Shown here: piece by piece, positions 43,607 through 56,341 of the stretch
How the letters are laid out: each line of letters starts with the position of its first letter
Numbering within the stretch: position 1 is the stretch's first letter
NCBI GenBank assembly: GCA_025201375.1
Contig: JAIWZP010000007.1
Location: 248,001-312,000 of the forward strand
Source: Gongronella butleri
Lineage: Eukaryota > Mucoromycota > Mucoromycetes > Mucorales > Cunninghamellaceae
Length of the DNA: 64,000 nt
Reading direction: 5' to 3'
The notes under the pieces: model-generated
What the model was told of the DNA's origin: nothing
The model's input: only the letters and a program-made list of their open reading frames with translations
Databases searched by the model: none
Position numbers and translations under genes: made by a program

Positions 43607-46600
43607 TTATACAAAAATCACCAAGCGAAGCAGACGATGTGAAATTGGGGGATTCATGGACTTGATGATGCCGCGGAGTTGATTGGCGAGCTCTGGTGAT
43701 TTGACAAAGCGGGCACGGATATGGTATCTATATGAAATTAATACATTAATATCTAAAAATGAATTCCAAATTCATTCAACTTACAAAAAGTCAAAGACTT
43801 GTTCCAATGCCTGCGTCACCCACCCGTCCTTCATGTCCATCTGGGACGTCACTTGCTTGACCATGTTCATCAGTTCGATCATGCACTATTTTACTATATT
43901 AGTCCAATTCTTTTTTTTTTTTTGATTTTTCTTATTCATTTTTCTTTTTTTTTTCTTTTTTTTTTACCTCAGCATCCGTGGTCTCCAGCTTTTCAATACG
44001 ATGCAGCGCGGGGCCTAGGAGAGCGCAGATGTAAAGTAGCTGGACGTCGGACTGTAATTTGCCGGAAAGTCGAAGTGATCGCAAGTATTCGAGGAATAAT
44101 GTGAATCCATCGAGGCTCGAGTAGTGCAATATGCTGTGAAAGAGAGTTAAGAAGGTATTCGGCTCGTTGGTGCTATAATTGTGCAGATTGAAGGTATAAT
44201 CGTTGAAGATGTATGGGAAGATCATGGCCTTGCGGAAGCGCGCACTCATCGAGTCTTTGAGTACGGCTGTCGTTGTCAAATCCGGCAGCGATTGTGACAT
44301 GACGTACTTGCCATTGGTGCGCTTGGGCACACTACAACGGATCTAATTCAAAAAAAAAATGACACAAAGAATGAGATAAAGAAAAGAAACAGGCAAAATC
44401 ACAACGTTACAAGTCGACAAGGCTCCGACACCTCCAACAGATTGGCATCCGACATGATTATATGGTTCAGCTCTTCAAACACGGGTCGCAAGAACGTTTC
44501 AGGCGGCAGAGTCGAAATTAAAAGGCCGGCAGCGTGGATTGTCAAGGCAGACACACCAACAAATTGGGAACGTCGCAGCAAGGTGAGGTCCAAGATGCGC
44601 TTGATGACTTCCTTGGGGGGTATTGGCGTGATCATGATCTCCAGAGTGGCAATGGAGATTCCCTCAATTGCCGGGCTACCAATTTCACGGAAATGGCGCT
44701 GGGGAAGGTTGGCTTTACTCTTTGGCGCGCATTTCTGAGGGTTCATGTCTAAAAACAGGAGAATTAAGTGAGATGGCGCGCTCAAATTTGCCATTGAGTC
44801 TTACTTGTTGCCAATTTGCTCAGCACACGGTCAAAATAGTCGGTGTTGAACTTGGATCCATTGATGGCATCATCTTTGACGTACTCCACGGCCTCTGGAG
44901 CAATGTCGTATTGATCAAAGTCTACAGTGAGGGTAAAAGTTGAGCAAGTCTGACAAAACGCGTAAAAATAAAAAAATAAAAAAAGTTGCCTACCCAAGAG
45001 TCGAGCAATCCGCCTAATAATTCGTGGTTGATCCTTCAGCACTGGCGAAGAATGGTAGTAGAGGAGAATACTGCAGATGAAGGACAAGGGGTACTGATGA
45101 TAATAAAAGAGATGTCCGTGTTTGTCCAGGACGTCCATAAGCAAGTCGGCCTGCTCGTGCTCAATGAGGTGGCCAATGAGGGACTCGAGACACGAGACAA
45201 AGTCGCTGATGACATTGGTGTAGTAGATGGGCATGGGCGTCTGAAGGGGTGGGTCCAAGTGCACATTTTCGCGCGGCCGTCCATTATCAAAGGCAAAGGC
45301 CTCAAATTGAAAGTATTCGGGATAGTGCTGATGATACTCCATAAGCTTGTCGAACCCATTCTCCTCGGTCCACGGGCGCCGGCTGAATTGTAATTGAGTC
45401 CATTTGTCCACACGCTGCTGGAGTTCGGTCGACTGAAGCAACAGATAACGCGCAATCTGGAACGCTTTGGCACCATGCGACGCGGTGCTGTTTGTGCTGA
45501 GCAAGCCCAAGAGAACGTCATTGAGGTTGATCCATTGGTACTTCCAGATCATCACATCGAGGAATTGGCAAGGCTATTATCGCCACCCCCAAAAAAAAAT
45601 TGTAAATGATGATAGTCCTTTCTTTCAAGAGCACTTTTCATCCAGCTTACAATATTCAGAGACGGATACTGCATGGACATTGCATAATTGACGAAATCAA
45701 AGATGCATGTTGCCATTCGTGCAGGGGGGATACAAAGAAGTAGCTTGCGCACGCCTGTGTATCAAAAAAAAAAAAAAAAAGTGTGAGACCAATGGCTTTG
45801 GGTCCATTCGACACGCGGAGAGATGCGGACGTACTAGCCATGTGGAAGGAATTGAGTGTGCCACGTGCGATGGCAAACGACCAAAGGCAACACAAAATAC
45901 GCGGCTGATTTTCCAAGGACGAAAAGTATTGCAACAGCGCAGATTCATTATCGGCGACGCCCTGCTCAAGGAACGTGATGAAGGTGTGGTTCCCTGTGAC
46001 GAGCTGGTTGACGACACCCAGTGCGACAGCGGCGCGCGGCGACGCGTCCTGGTTTGCCGAGGATTCGCTTGTGTAAAAAGACAAGACAGCCTCAGGGAAG
46101 TACTTGAGCGTCTCCGGGGACCACTGCAATTGATGGTCGTACAAATGCGCAAGAACGCGGTGAATTTGCTCGGTTGTGATGTCGGCTTGGCCACGTGTTT
46201 TGATCAATCGGGCGATGATGCACACCATGGTGCGCGCCAGCTTTTCCGATTCGGCAAACCACACCACCTTTTCGCGATTGGGGTCATCCAGGGACCGGAG
46301 CAGCTTGACTTCCACTTGAGAGCGCTGCAGAAAAAAAAAAAGAAAAAAGAAAAAAGGATTAAAGACTGGTCTCTGCCATAGCGTGCACCACATTTGACTG
46401 TCATACCGTGTTGTTCAAAACAAACGATTCGAGCACTTGGTAGACTTGCCGATGATCCAAAGCCGAAATGGCGTAGCGCACGTAATGGAACATACCCACG
46501 GACATGGGCGAATATTTTAAGAAGCGGATGAAACGATAATTGATCAGCTGCAGGATCGTGTGCATCCATCGCATAGTCTGATCAGGAAGGCGCACATCCA

Positions 46601-49600
46601 TCTGGTTTTCACCATTGTTGCTGTATTGCATCTTGATGATCTTGTCACAGCGACGCAATTTCTCGAAGATTTCACGAATCATAAGCTCGGCGCTACAAAA
46701 ATAAAAAAAAAAGGACATGTTAATCTGTTGCAAGGGCCAGCTTGACGATCGCTTACGAGCATGGTGCGCTATAGAGCAACTTGTAGACGACATCCAGCAC
46801 GTAAGGTGGGACACACGTGATGGTGGATGAGGAGATGCTGCCGCCTTGCTGCTGCTGCGTCGGATTGACGCCACCTGATGGCGATTGATACCGTGGGCCA
46901 AGCTCGCTGTCTAGCATCATCTTGTAGATCACTTGGAGGAGTCGCTGCTTGGCATTGATGCTGATCAGATCAAGAAGCTCGAAACTAATGGTGCCGCCCT
47001 TGACAAAAGTGGCTTCTGGGTGACCAAGAGTGCCAATATCTTGCATCGTCGGCACCATGTACACGTACAACGCATACGGCACGATATCTTGACGCAATTG
47101 GCTCTCACACGCGACGACGGTCATCTCTTGCATCGTCATGTTTTGGAAGAGCGTCGAATTGGTAGGCACATTGCTGTGGTAATGATTGCTAAAATACGCC
47201 TGAATCTGATAGCAGAGACCCGCGTACCGAAGAGATGCCGCTACGCCAGGATGTCTCTGTTTGATGTTGGTGATATCCTTGATGTGGTCTTTTTGAATGT
47301 TGATCTAAGCATAAAGAAAAAAAAACGTGAGATACTTTTGAGCACGATTTGCCACATTTATCTTACGGCACATTGCAGCGAGAGGTCGCGCAAGGAAAAT
47401 CCATCCTTTCCAAAGATCTGGCCCTCATTGTAAAGCTTGACAAGTTTGCCAAAGAGGTGCTCATCGGTGTCAAAGTCTTTTTCAATCACATTAGTCGAGA
47501 CGCGGTCAATGTCTGTTATAAAAGTGTGAGAAACAAGTATGCGATTGGCTATTTTTTTTGAGCATTTCGCTTACAAAATAGCTGCAAAAGAAGCCAAACA
47601 AGGCCATTGTCTTTGGTGATGTGATTTTTGGTGCCAGCAGGGTAGGGCTCATTGTCGTCGTCATAGACAAGGTTGTAAAAGTCGCTGAGGATGTCTTCAT
47701 ACGTAAAGAACCTGCATCAACGAGACGTGTTAATGCCAATTCACGTGTATCACGCCCATTGCGCAATGAAATAGGACTTACTCGGCTGAGACAAAGCTGT
47801 AAAGTTGGTCAGCTGTTTCCGTCATAAGCTCCCAGAGGTGCATGTTGCTAGGAATCACCATTTTGATCTCATCACTACGAGAAGGGACGCTGGGTGTGCC
47901 TTGAGGTGCACTTTTCGAAGCAGATGACCCTAAAACAAAAACAAAAGTCAACATCAAGTTGTATAAAAGCGAGAAAAAGACTTACCTTCCTGATTGCCTT
48001 GGGCGTTGTAGTGCTGGAGGCATTGGATGACGTCGTGTACTTTGGACACCATGGCTTTACGTATCAGCGTGGTGTCAAGTCCCGTCTGAGTGAGAGACAT
48101 GGCGAGCTGTCTGAATTCATCCATTGAGGCACGTTGGAAGAGCATGTCGCGAAAGTGTGTCTGAATGTTGGTTGAATTGCCCTCTTTGACAAATTCAATC
48201 TGCACAAAAAGAAAAAAAATGTCCCCATTACAATTTTGCCCTTCAATGACAAATCCTGGCACCTCTTACCAAGTCGCCTTCAAACATATGATAGCTCGTT
48301 CTTGTGGTCAGATCGTTGAATTCATGACGGCGACTAAGCTGGGAAATCAAAGGCCAAGAAGCATCTAAAGAACTAGTCGATTAGCTCAGATCAAGAAATG
48401 TATCTTGGCTGGACGCACCTGGAGGCATCATGAGGAATGCGAGATGACGACGTCGCTTGCCAAGTTCATTGACAAACTTTTCCATTGTCCAATGGATGCT
48501 TTGCGCAAAGGTGCCGCGGACAAAATTGCCATACACGTCGGGCAACTACAAAAAAAAAAAAAAAAAGAGACAATATTTTTAGCTAAAAAAAAAAAAAAGC
48601 ATGCGAGCAAAACAAGGACTCACGGCCAAGATAATATCATAATATTCCAAAACACCGGCGCCATCGCCTGAGGGACCGATCAGCAGCAAATTGATGAGCT
48701 CCTTGCCTCTATTGAGGCATTGGGCTTGAACAGTGGACAGGTTGGATGGGAGCGTGTTGATCTCGCGCAGAATATGCTTGATAATGTTGATAGCGATCAT
48801 GGTCGGGATGCGCTCTAACAAGCGGTGGTCTTGCTGAATAGAAATGATTAGATAGCGGAGGGTCATGTTCCAAATGTTGGGATTCAGGATCGACGGTTGC
48901 GGCATGGCCACGGTTGACGTAGCGGTAAGGAAATGACCATAGAGCTCAGGGAACTATAGGAACAAATATATGAGTCCACTCGTTGCTTTTGCCCTGTTTC
49001 TCCTTGTTTTGTACCGAATAGATCACGTCATAATAAGAGACGGTGCCAACAGAGCTGGGACGCCCATTGTCGGCGGGACGTCGGAGAGAATAAGAAGAAG
49101 GGGTGAATTGCAAAACATTTTCTGTGCGGACCAAGAAGATATCGAGCAGCTCGCCGCCAACGTCGAAGCAAGACTGTTCCAACGAGGTGACATTGTCGGG
49201 TGGCAGGCGCGTGATTTCGAGAAGAATGTGCTTGATGATGCCTAGAATGACGGGGGTAGTGATGCCGGCATTGTAGAGATGGATAGTCGCATTGTTGCGC
49301 AGACAAGAGATCATGAATTGGATGGTGATGATCCAGGCGGATTGCTGCATAACAGGGTTGACCTGTTGGAAAGAGCGCAGCGAAAGAGTAAGAGTGAGAT
49401 CCTCGAGCACCTGGCCGAGCGGGAACAGAGTAGATTTGGCAGTATTGGGGGCATGTGTATGCGCTGGGTGCTGAGGAGTGATCGGATACACGCGTAAAAG
49501 GTGATGCAGGAATTTTAGCAGGCGCACCGTCTTGGACAAGGAGAATGGCGGCTCGCGGTACTTGAGAATGATCACTTTCAGGTGCTCAGACTATAGAAAA

Positions 49601-50078
49601 AATGCTTTTAAGCATCGCTTCCCCATCCATTCACTCTCAATTTACTTACCAAGCTGCCATATTGAGCTGCACGCGCAAATTCAGCTACCAGGCCGTCGTA
49701 GTCAAGGTGCGACGTGTGCAGGGACACTGGTAGTGCTGAGCTGTCATAGACAGACGTGTCGCCTTTCAGACCGGGATGAAGCAGCTGCAGTCGTCGTCGC
49801 TTATAGTTCTGTCGGCTAAACATCCTGTAAAAAAGAAACAGAACGCGTCAAACACGCTTTTCTGAGTGCCAGACAGGCCGCTCTATGCAGGGTCATTACC
49901 CATGGTGTTGCAGCAACCCGTTGTCTTGAGCAGACTACGACCAAATAAAAAAAACAAGACATTAGCTGCACTTGTGCGCACATACGAGAAGCCTGGCACT
50001 ATCTCTATGTCTTACCAAAGGGAAGTTGTCCTGAGCCTCAGAGAACAGCCTGGATATCACTGTGCGAAGCGACTCCAT
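43607..50078 (-). CDS. MED23: Mediator complex subunit 23
   Basis: Tail-module subunit of Mediator, linking activators to RNA polymerase II. Twenty-one exons, transcript order: 50078-50016, 49934-49900, 49824-49650, 49590-49015, 48953-48624, 48545-48419, 48364-48270, 48199-47986, 47929-47782, 47711-47575, 47512-47367, 47304-46757, 46692-46407, 46324-45835, 45754-45651, 45573-44994, 44921-44805, 44748-44411, 44342-43968, 43885-43785, 43727-43607; about 1701 aa, longer than the roughly 1370 aa of animals. Matches to animal MED23 are clearest in the C-terminal half: DVMIWKYQWINLNDVLLGLL, YHQHYPEYFQFE, LPQRHFREIGSPAIEG, ALTIHAAGLLISTLPPE and LYHIRARF. Built from helical repeats; low-complexity insert with QQQQ near exon 12. 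Adjacent exon phases agree throughout. Confidence 0.85.
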
Positions 50079-50232
50079 GTTTCAAAACAGAGCTCACAAA
50101 AAGGAACAAGGAGAAGAAAGGGGAGGGCCAAAAAAAAAAAAAAAAAAAAACTACATTTGATTGTCCGCTCTCTTTTCTCCCTCCCCCTCTCTCTCCTCTC
50201 TTTCACCTTATTTATTTTTTGCTCTTGTTCCC
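50079..50232. promoter_or_regulatory. Short bidirectional promoter, MED23 / NKAP
   Basis: Only 154 bp separate the two start codons. The interval holds a run of about 20 A (50131-50150) and a CT-rich stretch (about 50167-50209). Such CT tracts are common just upstream of fungal transcription starts. Both genes act in RNA polymerase II expression. Confidence 0.55.
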
Positions 50233-51501
<1,269 letters not shown>

Positions 51502-53058
51502 ATCGACACGCAATGTCTGTTTTATACATCAACAAGGGAGAAGAAAATCATGGGATTAACTTTTGAGACGAGAATGAAGCTTGAGGAAACAGCTGCGCCA
51601 AAGATTTAAGCATCGCGAGCACGCCAAACATCGCAAGATTTTGGATCACTCACACGCCGACAAGTATCTTGCTTCTGTGCGAAAGTCAAAAGGATCATCC
51701 TATTTTCGATATTACACTCTCAACGTCACTTGCCCGGCATGCACACACCCCTGCACCTTCGGTGCCAACCTCGGTCAGTTTTCGCCAACTTTAGTGCCGG
51801 CGCATTCCAACAAAATCACCTCACTTCTCATGCAAACCTGATTCTCACTTTTGTTTGCAAGGACACGACCCTCTCAACATACGCGCAGCCAACGCCACTT
51901 ATCCCCTTTCGAAACGCCCTCGTGATCCACCAGTGTTGTCAACCCTTGTTGGACCATGCTCTCGGCGTTCGTTTCAAAAAAAAAAAAAAGAAAACAAAAG
52001 AATCGTTTTATTTTTTTCCCTCGCCGCACCACGCTCGATGGACGCCCAATTCACATGTCATTCATGGCCCCCCGTTGCGACGCGTAGGCCATAATCTCAC
52101 TCCAGCAATCCCGAAGCATCAAAATGTATAAAAGGTGGTGTCATAGTCCTCAACGTTCATTTGTCTCCTTAATCTCGTCCACATATTTTTTTGTTTCTCC
52201 CTCTTTCTTTCTTGCTTGGCTCTGTCAATAAACGCTCCACATTTGTCATGGGCTCATGGCTTTGTCGCCCGCGCCTTCCGCTCCACCCGCTCTACCCGCT
52301 CCTAAGCTCTATGAATATTTTTAAATTGAATTTTGACATTTACCGCAGCAATTGCTGCGGATTGGCGATCAATGCCAGGCCTGCTGGGCAAAGCACAAAG
52401 CCTGACACATACAGTACAGTAGGTACAGTACTGTAGCTTGGGGTTTACCGTAACTTTTTGCATGTCAGGTCCCGGACCCGAACTGACATAGTAAGGGCCC
52501 AGTTCTATGGGTGTCCCTGGCGTGAATTCGTAGTACAACATGTTATTTATATAAAATAGAAGATGGAGGAGTAAAAATACCGTAATAGAGAGAAAAAGAG
52601 GAGGGATGGGAAAAGTTGTCAGGTGTAAAGAAAAGAACGAGAGGTCGCTTGACAATTACTCCTTTTATAATTTCATCGATTTTTTCTTTTCTTCACACCG
52701 CGACCATATTGGATCTTGCTCCGAGATCGAGACTCGGAGGCCGCCATCGGGAACGTTCTCAGGCCATTCGAGTTGATGCCGCCTGACGAATCCACCTACA
52801 GTAGAACTGTTCAGTATGTTCCACGAAATCTAATTTGGACTTTTGGAGATCTCAAACCTTAATTTTTGCAAAAAAGAACTTGCCCACCAAAGTAAGCAAT
52901 TTTCTCAGTTGATCGCCGTTTATGCGTCACGCGGCGGCATTGAGCTCTTTTTTCGCGTTCTCTGACGTTACACAAAGTTCAGCGACGCCTTTTATCGACC
53001 CACCAGCTACACATCACCAATAACAACGTTTCAAGTCACTCGCCCGGGTACGAAAACG
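51502..53058. other. Gene-free region with a TATA...AATAAA module
   Basis: No gene is supported over about 1.55 kb. TATAAAAGG at 52127-52135 is followed, after about 90 bp of CT-rich sequence, by AATAAA at 52227-52232 and then an ATG. The same arrangement occurs in the LTRs at 54839 and 55843, so this may be an old LTR fragment, although I found no ends or duplications. TAC(A/C)GTA words cluster at 52410-52455 and near 52580. Confidence 0.45.
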
Positions 53059-53935
53059 ATGCCGGACAATGCTATTATGGAGGTGCTCCCCGACGACGGG
53101 GAGCTCTCATGGTCCATGGTAGCGGCCAGGGGCCGCTCCAAGGTTACTGTTCCCCATTCTCTGAACAGAAATGACAACAATGGAATGAATGAACGACTCG
53201 AGCACGCCGTCATTTACGAGACTCCAGACATTCAACAAAAGTGGCTCACGCAGCGTGCGGCTGCGATTCTGCAGAACACTTTGCGACCTGATAGTGTGGT
53301 TTTCGAGTTCCAAGCCAACAAGGACTTTGCCCACCACACGGGCGCCTATAAGCTGCTGGTTCCGAAGCTTGGAGGACCTCTGGAAGGAAATGGTCAATGG
53401 TGCACGTCCAATTTCCCGATTTGGAAATACAGTAGCACTAGACCGCCGGAGTTGATCATCGCGTCAAGTTTGAGGATGACTCCACCAATGTCAAGGCGGT
53501 GACCGAAGGGTTCACCCACAACGGAGTATTGTACAAAGCCGTGCCTTCCAAAGTCAATCAAGAGGGTTCCCGCCTTCAGAATGTCATGCTTAGCCAATTG
53601 CCGCCTAACTTGACGACGAAGGCCCTGGAGGAAGGACTACGCCAATCATTGCGCTACTGTATTTCGGCCTGTCGTGTCTCGTATCCGCCAGACCACCAAT
53701 CAAGGATACAGTAAATTATAGGTAGGCTGTTGTTGTCACGCTGGAGGCTGGACACCACCCCCGAAGAAGATGGAGTTGAATGGAAAGAACTGTCGCGAAT
53801 CATCTATCTGGAGATGTGGGGCATGGTGGTCCCAGCATCCTCCTATACAGTACTGTAGGGGTGCCAAGGCCATCTGCTTCATGTGCCGCCAAGAAGGACA
53901 TCTGAAGAGGGAATGCCCCAAGTAGTGGAAGTGTA
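53059..53935 (+). pseudogene. ORF1-like gene of a non-LTR retrotransposon, copy B (broken)
   Basis: Homologue of copy A at 17440-18633. The N-terminal frame gives WLTQRAAAILQNTLRPDSVVF, aligned with the equivalent piece of copy A. The frame breaks at about 53390, then continues in another frame (VMLSQLPPNLTTKALEEGLRQSLRY). Small TACAGTA-containing insertions interrupt it near 53655-53715 and 53838-53852. A CCHC zinc knuckle, ICFMCRQEGHLKRECPK, closes the readable part at about 53865-53925. Just beyond it a 414-bp solo LTR is inserted. The remaining 3' part resumes at 54363. No reverse transcriptase is seen. Confidence 0.7.
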
Positions 53936-53943
53936 TCACTTGC

Positions 53944-54357
53944 TGTCATGACCCGATCACCAAAAGCAGGGAATTTCGCGGGCCAATAGGCGGGCAACAA
54001 GCGAAGCAAAGGCAGGGGGCGGCTTATTTAGAACAAAAGAGATGACTTTTATCAATTGGGCAACAACAAAGGGAGCCAAGAAAGAATAGCAAGGACAAGG
54101 GGGGAGCAAGAGAGAGAGAGCAAGCGAGGAGAGAAGAGAGGGAATTGACGAGAGTGTTTCGACGTGTTGAAACAGATAAGGGGAAAAGGGAAAGTGAGGA
54201 TGGGAGAATCCTTAAATACTTTTCGAGCCCCTGAAAATTAAGGGGTAAAATAAGCAGACAAAATAAGGAGGCAAAATAGGGAGACAAAATAAGGAGGCAA
54301 AATAGGGAGACAAAGATAGGAGAGAGGAATTGCACCTGCTATGGCAGGATCATGACA
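53944..54357. mobile_element. Solo LTR, 414 bp, with CTTGC target duplication
   Basis: Starts TGTCATGACC and ends GGATCATGACA, giving 8-bp inverted termini TGTCATGA. CTTGC occurs immediately before (53939-53943) and after (54358-54362). This is the footprint of an LTR element lost by recombination between its LTRs. It sits in the 3' part of ORF1 copy B. A minisatellite lies inside it. Confidence 0.85.
54245..54316. repeat. Minisatellite, 13-bp half-units in a 26-bp dimer
   Basis: Alternating units agacaaaataagg and aggcaaaataggg repeat about five times, forming a 26-bp higher-order repeat. Located inside the 414-bp solo LTR. Confidence 0.75.
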
Positions 54358-54362
54358 CTTGC

Positions 54363-54838
54363 TAGGTACAGTACAAGTGCCGGGGCACCGGCTCCCCAGC
54401 CGACGTTCCACCTGAAAACTTTGTCTCTATCTGCAGCAACGCCATCAACTCCAGTTGGGCCATCCACTGGAGATTCATCTTCACCCCTCGACCTGGCTCT
54501 GTGTTCCAACCGTCGGACATCCAGATGACATTGATAGAATTATTATATGATAATTATGAAATATTACAGTATTATTAAAGTACCCTTTTTGTAGTATACA
54601 AAGAAAAGTTCATGCGTCACGCTGCTTTGGGGATTTTTCTTACTTCTTACCGGTAGTAGGTACAGTAGTAGGTTGTTGGGGCGACCTGCCATTTTGTCTG
54701 CCAGTAGCAAATTGTCGGAGTTACCTGTTTGGGATGCATTGATTACTCGGAGTTCGAAAACTCCCAAATTAGGCATTTCTTGAAGATGAGATGTGTGACG
54801 TGTGACGCCTGTGACCCCTGGATTTTTTCAAAAGTGGG
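54363..54838. other. 3' remainder of ORF1 copy B and flank
   Basis: After the solo LTR the sequence resumes with a proline-rich readable piece and ends in an A/T-rich stretch (about 54535-54600) similar in composition to the 3' end of copy A. It holds TACAGTA words at 54366, 54563 and 54660. No other gene is supported. Confidence 0.4.
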
Positions 54839-55842
54839 TGTCACGATCCAATTCGTGAGCATTGTCCACAACTCTTTTTTTTTTCTTGCTCCCTTTCGTT
54901 CCTTTTTGTTTCCAGTCCTTCTCTTTTCCTTTGGCCGCCGCCCAATTCCAACACCATCATCTGGCCATGGCTCGTGGCTTTCAAACGCACTCTCTCACAA
55001 GTCTGTAGCTGCTTTCCCCATCGAGCAATGGCCGATCATCTTCTCCTTTGCCCCGCTTTTTCTCCTTTTGCTGCGCCGCTGGAATCTCGATCTGTCTGTG
55101 CGCCAAGGCTGCAGACCAATTGGCCTTGTCGCACATAAAAGACCCGCCACTTTCCTTTCCCCTTTTTTTTCCTTTCTTTTTTTTCTTCACCCTTTCAACA
55201 CCGTTTCTCCTCCTCTGAACCCCCCTCTTGCCGCTACAATAAAACTCCCTTGTTTGTCCCCAATATCAATATGCGTCCTACTAAGAGAGTCTCCGAGCGC
55301 CCTGCCCGTCACATCCGTGGTGCCGCCTCACGCCTCACGCAGCAACGACCACACCGCGAACGTCTTGTCGCGCGGGCCGCCGACAAGACCCGTCGCCATC
55401 CCACTATGCGCTCCGTGCTCTCTCCGCGTACAGTAGCTAGAATTTTGCGTGGTAAAGTTAGAATTCGTCACCCGACCCCACTTATACTCAGGGTTTGGTC
55501 AATAATGATGAAGCTGAAAATGGCGTTTTATATGTTTTCAAGGGCGTAGAATCTCCTGGCGGTGTTTAAATTACATGTCCAATTGCAGGTTTTTGAGTAC
55601 TTAGAGATCTGGCTCAAATGCTGCAGTTTGCTCTAATGGAAGTACCTCAAAACTTGCTTGAATCGCTATTTTGCCATACGACATTTCGGCCCGATTTTGA
55701 TTTTTGGCAGTAAATGCGTGATTTTTCGTGTTTTTACTAAGAGAGCACGGCTCGAAAGTAACACCATTCGATTCCAAATCAAATTTTACATCCAGGGGCG
55801 ACGCTTTGTAACCTCTACAGTAAGAGCAATTTCGGGGCGTCT

Positions 55843-56341
55843 TGTTAGGCCCCCCAGATCCGCAGCACAGATTGCAGATCACTCTATTTTATTTTTCTTT
55901 TCTTACGCGCTCGCTGCGCCATCTCTGATCTAGATGACGCTCCTCGCGCTTCCATAGACCTTTCTAAACGCCCATCTTTCCATCTACCTTTCCAAACGCC
56001 CACATTCCATCTTGTACGTTCCAAAAGGTCAAAACGCCAATCATGACCCATACAAAACGCCCATCTACAATTGCCAAGACGCGATGGACCATTCCAGATC
56101 GAAACATCCAAATAGACGCGTCTTGCCGCAGGCTTCATATTAGAATATTCCCTTAATTTCAAAACTATAAAAGGACACCCGCTTTGCGGATGTCCTTCCC
56201 CTTTTTCCCTTACCGTTCTCATCTGTTCTTCCCAATTGCTCCCCCTCTTGCTTACTCAATAAACCATATTCATGTCGCCACAAATCAAGGAAGAGACGAT
56301 CGATGTTGCTACCAACGGTATGGCCGACCCCGGCCATGACA
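55843..56341 (+). repeat. 5' LTR of the Ty3/gypsy element (499 bp)
   Basis: Begins TGTTAGGC and ends CATGACA. It matches the 3' LTR at 63056-63554 with one substitution noticed (C at about 56113-56117, T in the other). U3 has three AAACGCCCA words and one variant. TATAAAAGG is at 56166-56174, and AATAAA about 95 bp downstream. A start codon used by a 192-aa frame lies at 56272 inside the LTR. Confidence 0.95.
56165..56197 (+). promoter_or_regulatory. LTR TATA box with adjacent hairpin
   Basis: CTATAAAAGG is followed directly by an inverted repeat, GGACACCCGC and GCGGATGTCC, around a 3-nt loop (one mismatch). The same unit is at 63378-63410 in the other LTR. The TATA box implies transcription starting close to the hairpin's right arm. 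Confidence 0.65.

Noticed and set aside
52302..52655. 117-codon minus-strand frame with YYEFTPGTPIELGPYY
   Set aside because: Considered as a retroelement fragment, but no family resemblance, start context or splice pattern could be supported.
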